From Lineus longissimus (Eukaryota; Nemertea; Pilidiophora; Heteronemertea; Lineidae), in the NCBI RefSeq assembly GCF_910592395.1, contig NC_088312.1, positions 2,790,001-2,854,000 on the forward strand: a DNA stretch of 64,000 bases, in the 5' to 3' direction. Below, piece by piece: positions 10,166 to 22,841 of this stretch. The translations under genes were made by a program, and so were the position numbers. The notes beneath the pieces are model-generated. The model made no database searches. It was not told where the DNA came from and saw only the letters and a program-made list of their open reading frames with translations. Position 1 is the stretch's first letter, and each line of letters starts with the position of its first letter.

Positions 10166-13144
10166 CTAAGATACGCCATACGTTGGTGGCAATTCTCCAG
10201 CATCTTTTGCCAGATGCGCATTATCATGAATAAATATACTAGTCACTTTCGGTCTCTCATGACCATCTGGGATACTGATAATAAATCGCGACACACCGGT
10301 ATTTGGTGAAACCTTTAGCGCCATATTTTTCCCACCAGGCATTTGGCACCCCAGCTCATTCATGAAATATCGTATGAATTCACGAATAACGCCGCCATGA
10401 CTCACAAGGAGAACATCAGCAATCACCGGTGGTAACAATTCAGATTCATCAAAACTATTCCGTCCACTGCTTATACTAGATGATAAACGAGTGAACCGTT
10501 GCTCCACAAGAGGCGAGAGTGAAACATTTGGACATCCAAGTCCAACATGTACATTTTCACTAGATACCAAGTTCTTCATATCGGCATCAAGCGGGGGAGA
10601 AAACGTGCCCTCTGGAAGTGACTGACTTGGCTCACTTGGCTCACTCTCAAAACTGTCTGAATATTGCGATTCAGTTGAAGGTAAATCCATCATCATAGGT
10701 TTAGAGTCCTTCTTTCCTGACCACTCTGCCTGGCCTTCATCAGATTCAATTTCTTCCATCGGTGACAGTTGATCAGCAACCTCAGTCACACTTTCAGCTC
10801 TTTTATCTGCTGGCTGGTTTTTATTTGAGTCAGCACTTTCTTTATTGGACAAATCCATGGAAAACACCCCTTCCGGGCTGCACCCGTAACATAGAGATCC
10901 ACTGTAAGACAGTTGTCTCTTTGTGTTTGAGTGATTTGAGTCATTGCTATCTTCTTGGAGTTTCAGCTGTCGAATTCTCTGACACAATTCCTGGAAAAAC
11001 TGTACACAGCGTTGCCGTAACTGAAATATCAAATAGAAATGTTAAGAGTACAGCCACTGTACGAGTTTGTGAATTGGGCTGGGGAATGAATGTAACATGT
11101 GTAATGTCTGTATTATTGACCAAAATATTAGTGCTTTTCAGTATTTTTGCAAGTGACCATCAAGTAAAATTTTCGTTGCTTTCAGTACTATTTTACAACT
11201 TTGTAAGCACTTCGGGCCTCAATTCTGAAAGAACTTGATGAGTTGGCAGCCCTAGAAATACCTGATCCAATGTTTCTCCCTCTTCTGGTTTAAATTCCAA
11301 TGGTACTGATCCTCTCTTCTTGACTGCATCTCGGAATTCCCGCAATGGCATGCCTTGGTAGATTCCAAAATGCTAAAAGGCAAATACACTGTTATTATTG
11401 TGATGTTCGACACTGGGCAAGCTATGGATGGACTAAAATATGCAACAAGCAGGAAAGAGCTCTTATGTGTCTGTGGTATAGCATATTTAATGACTTGGAA
11501 CCTTCAAGGTTTGGGTTCAAGTCTTGGGTATTATATTAGTTTTTTTGCATTTTACATGAATGGAAAAACTTGTAATTCAGCAGTACAGATGCCCAAGGCG
11601 ACAAACCAGGCAACTGTATCCAACAGTGATACTGAAGTGAGGGAGTCTTACCCTTTCTCTGAGCCTTGGATCTTGAACTAGGCGACATTTAGTCATTCGA
11701 TTACATTCAATGATGGCCTCGGCAGTCTGTAAGATGAGAGTGATAAAGCTATCAATGCAATCTGGAAGTTATGTTGGCTCTCAAGGATCACAACCATGAT
11801 TTTTCAAGAAGCAGAAAGGTCCATGGTGATGGAAATTAATCTGTAGGTGCTTTTTCAACAATGGCACAAGTAACTTGGTATTTGACTTCTAACTCTGAGA
11901 ATATTCACTTCTCCTACCTGCTGTGCCCGGTCTAGGTCACTCACATAAATATGTGAGAAGCTTTCATTCTGTAGTCGAAAACCAACCAGCTGCGCTTGTC
12001 GAATGCCGTCTTCTGATAGTGGAACATTTGCCTGACCTACAAGAAATTCATAACTTTTTAAATGTGACTGTCCTTCCTTGACTCATGTGCAGCCCAGGAA
12101 CTAAATTTATTGACATTGTTCCGTGGCTACCAACACATGATTTAACGCTTCTTAATTTAAATGCCTCTACTTACCTACAGAGATAAAACAGGTGCTGACA
12201 AAAGAACGTTGTTTAACTAGAAGGTATAGAATCAGTGTCATATGGACAACATCATTTCAGAGGAACTAAGCTGACTGTCTTTCATGAAGATTCATGAAGA
12301 AGCTTAGTGTGCTTAATATTAGTTGATATAATGATACCTAACTAATGAATCCTGGGTCTGTTTTACCATGTCTAATTTAGCAAGGACTATACTCCTTTAC
12401 TTACCTTGAATTATACCACTTTTGTTTGCTGCTGTCTCACCACTGAAGGTAGAATTTAACATGTATCAAATATAAGCAATCTATTTCAATCAGTGACGAA
12501 TTTAGGTGACAAACTGAAAAGTTGGGGGAACCTTCAACTCCACTATTTCCTCATAAGGCAATGGGAAAGACATTTTATGATTGTTTTTCTACTCTCAGCA
12601 TTTCTAGTCCCACCGCCATCAACCTCATCCGGTTGTGATATGTTTACTAATTACCAGACCGGCAAGTCACGAGTTTAAAGATAAGAAGAGATGAGACTGT
12701 CTCTGTGTCTCAGTCGTCTGGATCCCGTTGGGAGCCAGACAGACTGATCCATGGTCTGGATCATGTTCAGTCTGGCCACACACTGACATTACAGTAAACA
12801 GGAAAGGGCCAAGGCCCAAAACAAAAGTAAGAAGGAGGGTATCCACAGATATCTCGTGTAAGCCTCTGTCAGTCTGTGGACCTCCCTAATTTACATTGTT
12901 TCAACCCATGTTGCGTGAGCTCCGACATTTCACGTCATCTGCGATTTAATAATACTTCCAATCCAAAAAGCAATAAATATAGGCGAAAGGGCAAGCCTAC
13001 ACACCGTTACCCACTAGTTACTGTACATTTTACAATGAAACATTGTAGACCATAATTTGGTACATTCTCAAGTAGTTTTCAGTTGTTCAAATAGCCGCCA
13101 ATGTCTACTTACTGTCGTACTAAGGTGAGAGTGAATACAGACAT
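10166..13144 (-). CDS. TIGAR: Fructose-2,6-bisphosphatase TIGAR
   Basis: Six exons close in frame: 13113-13144, 12405-12442, 11918-12036, 11652-11726, 11262-11372 and 10166-11020, encoding 409 residues. The histidine-phosphatase motif RHGET spans the first intron (R10, H11). The second catalytic histidine is in VLLVSHGG, near residue 333. The acid residue sits in LRERHFG (E87). The C-terminal SPNTGVSRFII matches TIGAR's SVTPNTGMSLFII. TIGAR lowers fructose-2,6-bisphosphate, slowing glycolysis and favouring the pentose-phosphate pathway. Human TIGAR is 270 residues. The difference is a Ser/Glu/Asp-rich, low-complexity insertion of roughly 130 residues in the last exon, between GETLDQ...FFQEL and the second histidine. 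All donors are GT and all acceptors AG. The next gene upstream on the same strand is TYMP. Confidence 0.92.
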
Positions 13145-13819
13145 TATGTAGTGTCTGGTGCATGTATCAGTTGAGAGCTTGATCATAACAGAAATCGATG
13201 CGACACCGGTTTTTACGTGCACAGCATCGGGGTTCTATATGGGGCGCAACTTCGTGCATAATGTCTAGAACGGCACGAGACTGTGCTGACATCTTCTGTT
13301 GAAAGTTAAAACTAATAGCTCCCGTGGCGCGAAAATTTGAGTGTCGTTATAGAGTGACTCAACCACTTGTACTGATCCATGATTCAGCGGTGCCGACGTC
13401 GAGTTGTTCAATTATTGCCCCGGGTTACACCAAAATCCAAACGCAGGTTGGGGCGAACAATTCAAAAAGGACGGCGAATAAACATTGATGACCGGAATCT
13501 GGTTTTATTTACACTCCCTCCCTAGCAATGAATTGATTAACATAACCTTCCTGTCAAACATGCTGGAGTAGTAGGATTGTAATGAGACGAGGTCGACCCT
13601 TCTAAAGGATGAATATATTTGAATGTTATGCCTGCTTTGGAGAATGCCTTCAAATGGGGAGGTCGATCCACTGCGTCCGGAGTGTATTTCTATTGAGTTA
13701 AGACCGTTACTTCCGCTGTCGCTGATTGTGTGAAACACACAATGATAAATAATAGACAAGAGAATTATATTTGCGTTCTATAAAATGGCTTATGATTTAT
13801 TGGCGCTACATCGGTTTCA
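13145..13819. other. Spacer between TYMP and TIGAR
   Basis: This 675-bp gap on the minus strand should contain the 3' end of TYMP and the promoter and 5' UTR of TIGAR. I see no further exon and no clear TATA box. Confidence 0.5.
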
Positions 13820-16800
13820 TTACTCTATAATTTCATCCACTCGGCTAAATGCGGGCCTGACATCTGGCTTAATCACCAATGACCTTGTTAGAAGGTCAGC
13901 GACTTTAGTGTCAAGGTCGTCATCGTCGTGATGAACTTTTACCCAGGTCTGCCCTGAAACGAAAACAAGATGGATCTCATTGACATGGTTGTGCAAAAAC
14001 TATTTGGATTGTCGAGTTCTATTCAAGTTTTCGCAGCTGTATGCAGTGATGATACAGTGATGTTGTTTCAGTAAAAGCATTACGCCAGTGGTCTCTATCC
14101 ATGCCACTAATAAATAAAGACCCCAATCATGCCTCCTGATAGTATATATTGGTCAGTCATACCTTTCTCCACCATGTCGCCTACTTCGACCTGTATTTCT
14201 ACTCCGACGGAATGGTTGATAGGAGCGCCAGCCTTGGATCTCCCAGCACCAAGAGCCCCACAAGCCTTTGCTATGTCCATTGCATCAATCTCGTGGATGT
14301 AACCTATAGACAACATAATATGAAATGAGTAAAAACGATGTTTTCTGTCACGAACTACGGGCTGAGGTTAAAATGAGGGAAAAGGACAGAGAGCGGCTTG
14401 TTTGCAAACAGCCTATGTTCCATATAATACCTTCTGCGCTTGTCCTGAAATCTGTCACATGGTTCGCCTTTCTCATGACAGAGAAAGGATCCAGGCAAAG
14501 CTTTTTGGCAGCATTTGCGTTCACTCCCTGAGCTATGCACATCTTCTCAAACACTGCTAAAGCCTTTCCATTATGAAGGAGGTCGTGTATCTTCTTTGCC
14601 CCTTCTTTTCTTGATGTCGCGCTGCCCGTGTTATGCAGTAAGATCCCACCTGTCGAAAAATAAAGATGTGACGACGTTTTTATATTAGGTTCTCCTCCTT
14701 TAAAACACCAAATTAAACGCGTTCTGTTACATTCTGAACGATATACAAAAGGGATAAGGCGAGCTTATGAATTTCTGATGATATATAAACATGCCTACCT
14801 TGTAGTGTCACCATTTCCTCCAGAGATGTTGGCCCTTTTCCCTGAAGACATTGTATTGTCTCCTTGATCTCGAGTGCGTTCCCAACATGACGCCCTAACG
14901 GGGCATCCATGGATGATAAAACTGCTACCGTCTTGATACCTAGGCCATTACTTACGTCCACCTGAAACACAGACAGCGTATCAGAAAACACGATCAACAA
15001 ATGGCTGAATTAAAAAGTAATTATAGATGTGGTGGTTGTGACATACCATATTATGTGCTAACTGCTTTGCATCTGCTTTGGCAGTCAAAAAAGCCCCTTT
15101 ACCAAATTTAGTATCGAGGACAAGCGCTGAGAGATTCTCAGCAATCTTCTTCGATATGATGGACGCTAGAAAGAAAGAAAAACATGGAGAAATTAAAGGT
15201 GACACTCGGGCGTGGATGGTTTAAAGACTCGTTTAAAGGATCGAAGACTTATTTAGGAACAATTGGACTCTATGCGATCGTCCGCAGATTCGACTGTCCC
15301 TGACTAGATTGAAAGTTTACTCTATTAAATGAAACGAGTTTTATTTTGTCTTTGTATCTGATTTGAGTGATCCTCGTGGAATTCTAAGCGGGGCAATTTG
15401 TGATTAAGAGTATCATTTTGAGAATTTCCAATCTTACATGTTAGCAGTGGCAAGCAGTCGATCGTGGCAGTGATGTGTCTTGTAGCGTACATGATCTTAT
15501 CCGCTGGAACGATTTTTTCCGTCTGTCCTACGATGCAGCCCCCGACTGTCTCGAGGATGTGACGGATCTCTTGGGAGCTTTGCGAAATGGTGAACCCAGG
15601 GATCGCTTCTAGTTTGTCCAGGGTACCGCCAGTGTGTCCGAGGCCTCGTCCTGATATCATTGGGACCTGTAACGGAACTATCCGATACACAGTTTGCCCT
15701 TTTAATTAATTATCGGATGTAGCGTGAAGCTGTTGGCTCAAATATGCATCATTCTTCCTTTTCACTCATTGAGCGAAGATTGTTGTGGTCTTCCAACGAT
15801 CAGTTTCATTCAAATATTATATAGAAAACATTTACAATCCCATCTATCTTCAAGGGTATGTCACATCATCTTTGAGAAAGAGCAGATAAATTCAGGAATC
15901 TTATGGCTTGACAATTCAGGATGAACCACTTAGGCAGTGAGACGGGTTGAGACACAACCAACTTTACAGTATATTATACTCTCTGCGACGGTACAGTGAT
16001 TGTCCTTCAAACTTTTAACACGCGACGGTGCAGACAGTTCCATGTTCATTCCTGATACAAGCGAAATCAAAAATATTCTTCTTCTTCTATATACCTTTAG
16101 TCCACACGCAGCCAGTGCTGGGACAAGCGGCAAACTGACTTTATCTCCGACACCCCCGGTGCTGTGCTTGTCCACCATGACGCCCTGCCATTCCTCAGGC
16201 CACTGAAAGGTCTCCCCGGAATGCACCATGGCGTCCGTAAGGTGGATAGTTTCCTCAAGGGTCATGTCCTTTAATCTAATGGCCATTAGAAGGGCACCTT
16301 TGAGAGAAAAGTACTAGCAATACAAACAGTATGAGGCCTTTTGGTCCCAACATTCAATAAATGAATTAGCCTACTGCACTAAGTGTGGAGTAGGCCTATA
16401 CTTGTCCATATGGTGTTCTGCCATATGCTTTTAATTTTCGACCCGACTCATAACTATACTGAACTACAGACAATTAGGCTATGTTGCTACTATTACAAAA
16501 TTGCTTCCTATATACATGTATATAGATATATTACTTGAACGAATGTGAACGTCTTTTACACAGGTCAAATTTGGTATTACTATATACGTATTATACTGGC
16601 GAATTATCACTATGAAAACGTTCGTCAATCAAGCTTTATGAACTAGTCGGAGTGGGAGTCAGAAGCGTGCGCGACCTCTCTGATATCTCAATTCTGCATA
16701 GAGAGAGAACAACACATTACGTCTCTTGCACAGTTCATCTCCCGAGGGAAATCTGATAGAAAATTAAAATCAAAATTGATATAGATCTCACCTAGTTGAG

Positions 16801-16909
16801 CCCTGTCCGCGTCTCCATCACTGATACCCTTAACAAAGTCCTTGATATCCTCCTTACTGAGTGCACCTCCATCCCGTTTTCTTTGTATGATATCGATGAA
16901 ATGAGACAT
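13820..16909 (-). CDS. TYMP: Thymidine phosphorylase
   Basis: Eight exons close in frame: 16792-16909, 16095-16297, 15438-15666, 15047-15165, 14799-14961, 14431-14649, 14163-14303 and 13820-13953, encoding 441 residues. E. coli DeoA is 440 and human TYMP 482. The enzyme cleaves thymidine or deoxyuridine with phosphate to give the base and 2-deoxyribose-1-phosphate. Family signatures visible are [12 protein letters not shown] (phosphate/pyrimidine site), [35 protein letters not shown], and the C-terminal [20 protein letters not shown]. The start is the ATG of [14 protein letters not shown]; an upstream in-frame TTG is not needed. The protein is colinear with DeoA, with no gap or frameshift. 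It lies 675 bp upstream of TIGAR on the same strand; a functional link is not implied. Confidence 0.95.
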
Positions 16910-18253
16910 GCTTCTTGGCAACCAGAGCTAAAACAGATTCACTCACGCAGCAAATCACAGCAGTCATTCAGGTCCCTGGCCTGTGCACAGATTGGCAATA
17001 TTGAGATTGTGGCAATTGTGTAGGCCTATAATTATACGATCAAATTGTACCTCGTGTGAGAAGTGGATAAGTGGCTTTGGCATGGGATATACGTTTCTGA
17101 GATCCTGTACTTTGCTTATTTTAAATTTGTCTTGTTGTATGAAACTTTGAGCTGTGCATAATTGGTGTCAGTGTCATCTTTGTGTCCTTGTCATGTATTT
17201 CTGTACTTTGTGTTTGGCTATTATTTTTTATCTCTGGAATGTGACCATGTGTCATAGGCCTACGGATCAATAAAGCCTTTGGTAATTCTTGGTTAATCAA
17301 GCATCCCTTAATACTCATGCTACTGTGCCAATTAGTCCCAAAGATGACCAATTTACCCCCCCCCCCCCCGCTTAGGCCCTAAATGGCTATAATCCCCCTT
17401 TAAATCCATCGGAAATACCCTAAACCGACCTATTCATAAACGCCTCCCCCAGGCCTCTACAAATCCAAAATGAATAGATATGTGGTGGGATATGGTAATG
17501 GCCAAAGCAAAAAAGGTTGGCATTCGGAATTGAATTGGAATTGAATAAGAACATGAAGCGCCACCCCTGGGGCCTAACGGTATTACGCTAAACTAGAGAC
17601 ATCATCCGCACTGGCTTTTGAGACCCAATTGGTCCCTGACAATGTAAATTGGACATTTGGCCCGGCGGCCCGCGATCGCCGGCGGCCCGGGGGTGATTGT
17701 TGTTACAATTTCAACGGGTGCATGTAAATTGGACATTTGGCCCGGCGCCCGGGAGATTGACACACGCTTACACTGTGGCGCCTCAATCGGGAAAACCGGG
17801 AAAGTGCGTGTTCAAAAGTCATAACCATAGTGCGAGTGGCGGTGTTTCTTTGTGTGTTCCGTGTCTTGCAATAAACCACCTTTTTTGTTGTCATATTAGG
17901 AAGAAAATATAAACATGATCATCAGCAATTTGTTAGATATATTTCTGCCCACTATTTACTTTCAAACCGGCTGTGAAAGGTGTTATTTCGTGCATGTAAT
18001 GATGTCTGCACTGTAGAGTGTAGTGTACTCACTGTATTACTTACTAAGTACTAAGTAGACTACGTGGATGCATGGAGGTATATATCTCCATGGTGGATGG
18101 CATTGAAATACTCCAAGACATGGCCGTTGTTTCAGTATCACTTTGGTGGGGTAGGATCTAGATCAAACCATGGAATGGCACCAACAAACTGTATTATTCA
18201 TCTTTCAGGTTGTTCAATGAGCTGTGAGTTGTCAATAAAACGTGTGTGCCAGG
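16910..18253. other. Intergenic region between divergent TYMP and zinc-finger gene
   Basis: This region holds the upstream regions of both genes. It contains a poly-C run (about 17356-17369) and an 'atcaataaagcc' sequence near 17266 that looks like the 3' tail of a retroposed transcript. It also has a direct repeat of 'gtaaattggacatttggccc' at about 17643 and 17721. Possible 5' UTR splice acceptors (ctttcag near 18208 and gtgccag near 18252) precede the zinc-finger gene's start. Confidence 0.5.
17643..17760. repeat. Direct repeat pair, GC-rich
   Basis: Two copies of gtaaattggacatttggccc followed by ggcggccc- or ggcgcccg-like sequence start about 78 bp apart. They are locally much more GC-rich than their surroundings. 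Confidence 0.5.
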
Positions 18254-21200
18254 ATGACCACTAAACGTGAAATGCAGCAGACTGGTCAGTTCCATCAAGC
18301 TATGATGATGAATGAGGAAGCCATGCTTATGAACCAGGTACTGCAAACATCTTTTTTTGAAATTTTGGCCGCTCCTGAAGTTTGGACAAGAACCCAAGAG
18401 CCAATTTCAAAGGGCACAAGATATAAAACCATTCATCTTTTTTATTTTTACCAGGCCTTAAGTGCTGCAGCAAACAGTGAACCTGAAGTGATCGAAGAAG
18501 ATGATACCCGCTGCATTCTGAAGGAATTATTCGCCGACGTGCAAGACAAGGGGTTCGTTTTGAGCAAGTCTTGGGGAGAGCTGCTCTGTTCACTGTCCAA
18601 GTTCCAGGGCAAATTAATGGTAACAGAAAACAGTTATGTAGAGCGCGAAAGGTTAATAAAACAACAGGAGGAAAAGTTAAAACAGCAGACTCAGTCATGG
18701 CCAGAAGAAGTCCTGCAGTTAAAGAGCGCTTTGTCACGTAAGGAAAAGACGCTTGTGGCTTGTCAGGCTGAACTCGTTCATGTCAATAAGATGGCGGAAC
18801 TTGTCGACGTGGAACATAACAGCACAAAAGACATACTGGAGAAGGTTCTACGGGAGAAAAGTGAGGTTGAAGATAAGTGTGCACAATATGAAATTGATTT
18901 GAACACTATGAGTCAGAAGTTGCAGGCATCGCAAGAAGAGTTGGAGATAAAAGACCAGTTAGTTGCTAAGTTGGAGCAGCAAATGGTCAAGGAGATAGCC
19001 GAGAGCATGCAAGAAATAACATCGCTGAAGGGATTGTTAGAGTCACGAGAAGAACTACTGGAAGAGGAGAAAAAAGCTCATGATGAAACAAATATTAAAT
19101 TAAGACAGGTAAGATGGACACAATTTGGTATAACATGTAGTTAGAAAAATATCATTTGGAACGCTACACAAGTTTGTTGTCCATATATTACCAGATCATT
19201 CATAGTTATATCATGCCTCTACTCTAGCATGAATTAATTGGGGACCGACTTTCAGTAAGGTGTTGGCCAATCTTTGGGGCGAATGAAATTTGTATAGGTC
19301 TGACATGTCCTACGAGCCATGCATCTCTACCAGTCATATCGTATATGTGCAGACATTCTGCGGCTGGGAACTGATCTCGTCCATTCTTTTTTGCAGTTGC
19401 AGATATCTTACCAAGCCATGAGAAGAACTCTAAACAGCTCGCCCCAATATGTACCTCAAATGCCCATGATGCCATACCATGACAATACCCACATGGTGTC
19501 GCCCCAACCGAGAGATGAAGTGGCCTACTACCCGACTCCTGGTTCTTCATATACTCAACTTTGGAGGCCTGTCAGCATGAGATCTGGTGGTTCATATTCG
19601 GGAGGTCCTCCGGCTAAGGTTCGCCGAGTTGTTACAAGCAGTAGTACCACAGAGGTAAGTCGAATCATATTTGGATTGACAGAACTTTTTTTACCTGTAA
19701 CTTGCATTGCTGTATCACAGACACATTCGACTGAAATAGAAGAAGAAAGACACCTAAAGTAGTCTTTGGTATCAAGATACATGTAGCCAGTGCTAAACAC
19801 ATCCTTCATCTGTGTGCTACCATCTGTCTGCTACCATGTAGCATTTTGGGTTTTTTGCCTTTAAACTTTGGCCCGAGAGTTGATCAGTCGGAATCCTCAG
19901 AGAAAAACTTCTTTCAAATGTAGCTTTTAAGGAGCAGGCCTACTTGTTCCCGTCTTTTTAGAGTGAAGAAGATTTCATCAAAAAGTTGATAATTAACGTT
20001 ATATTTTTTTCCAACCTATATTTTCTTTTGCTTGTGGAAGTTTGTGGAATTTCTATTCACTTTCATGACTATGCTCTAAATTTTGTTCCGTGTCGCGTTA
20101 ACAACAATCCATGATGCATAGAGAAATGGGAAGTAACTTCTGGACACCAGATCTACTTTTAAAAAAATCTCGATAAAAATTAAATTTTGATTTATTTTGT
20201 GTCTTCCAGATGTTCCATGTTGATGATAGCACTCCCCAGTTTCCTTTGCATCATGGTTTGTTTGATTTTGATTCCTCGGCAAACATTGTTGAACAGCCAT
20301 CCTCGCCAAGACCGGTTCCTAGACCGGAAGGACGGCATTACTCAATTCCTGAAAAAAGTGTCCCGAGACAAACAGAAAGACGCGTCAGCGTGATTTCTGA
20401 GAATAATCGAAGTGAGAACCAGGACAGTGAAGGCTTTGAAAGCGATGTGCCTGAGATCAATGATTTCTGCCAACGGAAGTCAACTGATGGTTATTATGCA
20501 ACCTCTTCCATTTTGCAAGACGCACGTTCACGTGTTGCAGCTTTCAAGGAACAATTGAAGCAAAAGAGAAATGAAGCATTTGGTATGAACGGTGGTGCTG
20601 TTGGCAGCCATATTTTGGGATCTGGAAACAATTCAACTGGTACCCTTCTCAGTAGGCCCCATCCTCGTAAGCAACCTCCAGTTCATGGTGATGATTTCAC
20701 AGTAGACGTGGATCAACCTAGGGCAACCAGAGGCTCGAAACCGAGTGCGTCAACATCAAAAACACTGGATAGATCACCACCGATTGCCACCAGCAGTTCT
20801 AACCAGGTGGTGCCAGACACTGGAACTAAGTCGCCAGTGAAATCATGTAGTGTTGTACTGAGCCGAGTTAAAATTGAAAAGTTATCTCCCAAGAAGTCTG
20901 ACACCCCTAGCCCACAACGTACTTCACAGCGATCAACCATTATCGGGTCTTTGGGTAAAAAGGTTGTGGGTAGTTCTCCGTCTAGTGGTGAAGTACGGGG
21001 AGCTACTATGGTTGTTAATAAAGTATGGAAAGCGACCAAGTGTGCCGTTTGTAGGAAGCCTCTGCCTTCCATGGCGATGTATATCATTCATGCTAAGAAG
21101 GAACACCCAGGTGTTGATGTTTTCAAATGTTTGGAATGTAATAAAGTCTTTCCTGATCCTTACGCCCTGAGGCAACATAGCAAGAATAAGCAGTGTCCAT

Positions 21201-22841
21201 CAATATAAAATTGTTAAATTACGAGGAATCTCCATGGCAGTATGTTTTTGGTGTCCTGGAGAGCATCCAAAAATAGGAGATTCTGAAGAGAAATATTCAT
21301 ATTGCATTTGGTTTACTCCTTGAAAGGCATCTTTCATATTTAGATGGCAATATCAAGTTTTTTGAGCTTCTCCAGGATAAATTTTCTCATGTTTTGTGTT
21401 TGTATTGCCTGGTCTCCTTCAAGCAGATCATTTAGAGTTTGCCGAGAACTTTTATGTATACATGTACATTTATTACTGAAAATGTTTATACTGGTCTCCA
21501 GAACTTATACATTCATATTGCATTTGGTGTTAACTTTATTTTTACTGTTATCAGGCCATGCATTACTGATAGCACCAGTACATAATGCCTTGTGGTAGAA
21601 CATACCTGGAGTTTGAATTTTTCTTTATTGTCCTTACCCCCAAGATTAGCATGCAATGATATGAAATATTTGATGACGTCACGACAATTTGAATACATGC
21701 TGTTCACTCACCCTCCCAGTCTTTCAACATGGTGTTTATTGAGAAAAGCCATGTTAAACCAGTCTCCTGTTAATATTTCTCTCGATAACATAGTAATGCT
21801 TAACCCATGATGTACAAAAGTCATATTCAGGTATACAGTGTACACTTTATCTTGCTCTCATTCTGTCTCATCATGCCAATGATAATAAGAACATTATTTT
21901 CTTAGAGGCTTGTTCCTTTTATTTTTTTCTGGTGCATGGGCAATATCAGAGGTATAGACAATATTCACGGTTCGCACACATCCGGGCTTCTGCACACAGA
22001 GCCTTTGCCAAAAAGGTTCCTTAATGACATCATTGACAACTTATATTAAAAGTCGGTATGGAAAGGTGACATCCAACATGTCTGTCTACCTAAAATATTG
22101 GTATGATAATTCATGGGTGATGTGACATCAATTTGGGGCGAGGGCGAGTGTGACGACTGCTTGCATGTGTGCAGATCATGTCTGAATTTGTCAGTTTGAA
22201 TTTTGTCTATTACAGTCTGTGAGGTTTTGGTAAAAGTTTATCATATCTTACATTGTACTTCATAGGAAGATGATGAAGACACACATTCCACTGCCCCTGA
22301 TAGTCGCGATGAAGGCACCTGTAGTAATGCAGTAAAACTAACACCAGTTGGTGTTAAGAATGAGACGAACACTGGATTTGATGAGGATGAAAGTTCAAAC
22401 AGTGGAGATGATGCACACCAACCTTCAACAAAACGATTATCGGAAAGAGGACCAAAACGATTTTCACCTGATACACAAACGAGCAAAAAGAAACGCGGAC
22501 CTAAGCCGGGATGGAAAGGGGTTGGTAAGAAAAACGTGCACAAAAAGCCTGGGCCAAAACCTAAGAAATCCACTGATGTGGACAAAAAGACCATTCATGT
22601 TCACAAAAAACCTGGTCCAAAACCTGGCTATAAAAAGAACTTGTATGCTGGTAAAGGGAATACGTCGAGTAAGCCTGTAGAGTGTGGTAAATGCCATAAA
22701 ATGCAACCTAGTATCACTGCTTTACAGATTCACATGAACAAGAAACATCCATCTCAACGCCCATACAAGTGTGTTAAATGTGGTCATAGAATGAAATTGT
22801 ATTACCAGATGAAGACCCATGAGAAAAACTGTGAAGGATGA
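18254..22841 (+). CDS. Coiled-coil zinc-finger protein with alternative 3' exons
   Basis: I do not recognise the family. Three shared exons (18254-18337, 18455-19108, 19397-19654) all end in phase 0. They encode a short Met/Gln-rich start, a helical N-terminal region with CILKELFADVQDKGF, a long Glu/Lys coiled coil (from about residue 110 to 245), and a Pro/Ser/Tyr-rich stretch. Two terminal exons both join in phase 0 after the same residue. Exon 20210-21208 gives 664 residues. It ends in two fingers, CAVC...H...H and CLEC...H...C. Exon 22266-22841 gives 523 residues. It has acidic DE clusters, three basic GPKP repeats (AT-hook-like), then CGKC...H...H and CVKC...H...C. Each has its own stop. 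A polyadenylation signal AATAAA lies at 23195-23200 after the second. The architecture suggests a DNA-binding regulator that dimerises through the coiled coil (inference). Confidence 0.75.

Noticed and set aside
13820-16909. TYMP and TIGAR as a functional cluster
   Set aside because: Both touch sugar phosphates, but same-strand neighbours with a 675-bp gap in an animal genome are not evidence of shared regulation.
18327-18737. 136-codon minus-strand frame opposite the coiled-coil exon
   Set aside because: It is the shadow of the real plus-strand exon, whose phase, splice sites and coiled-coil pattern are consistent.
20713-21087. 124-codon minus-strand frame
   Set aside because: It lies opposite the zinc-finger exon and arises from its codon pattern; no splice or family support.
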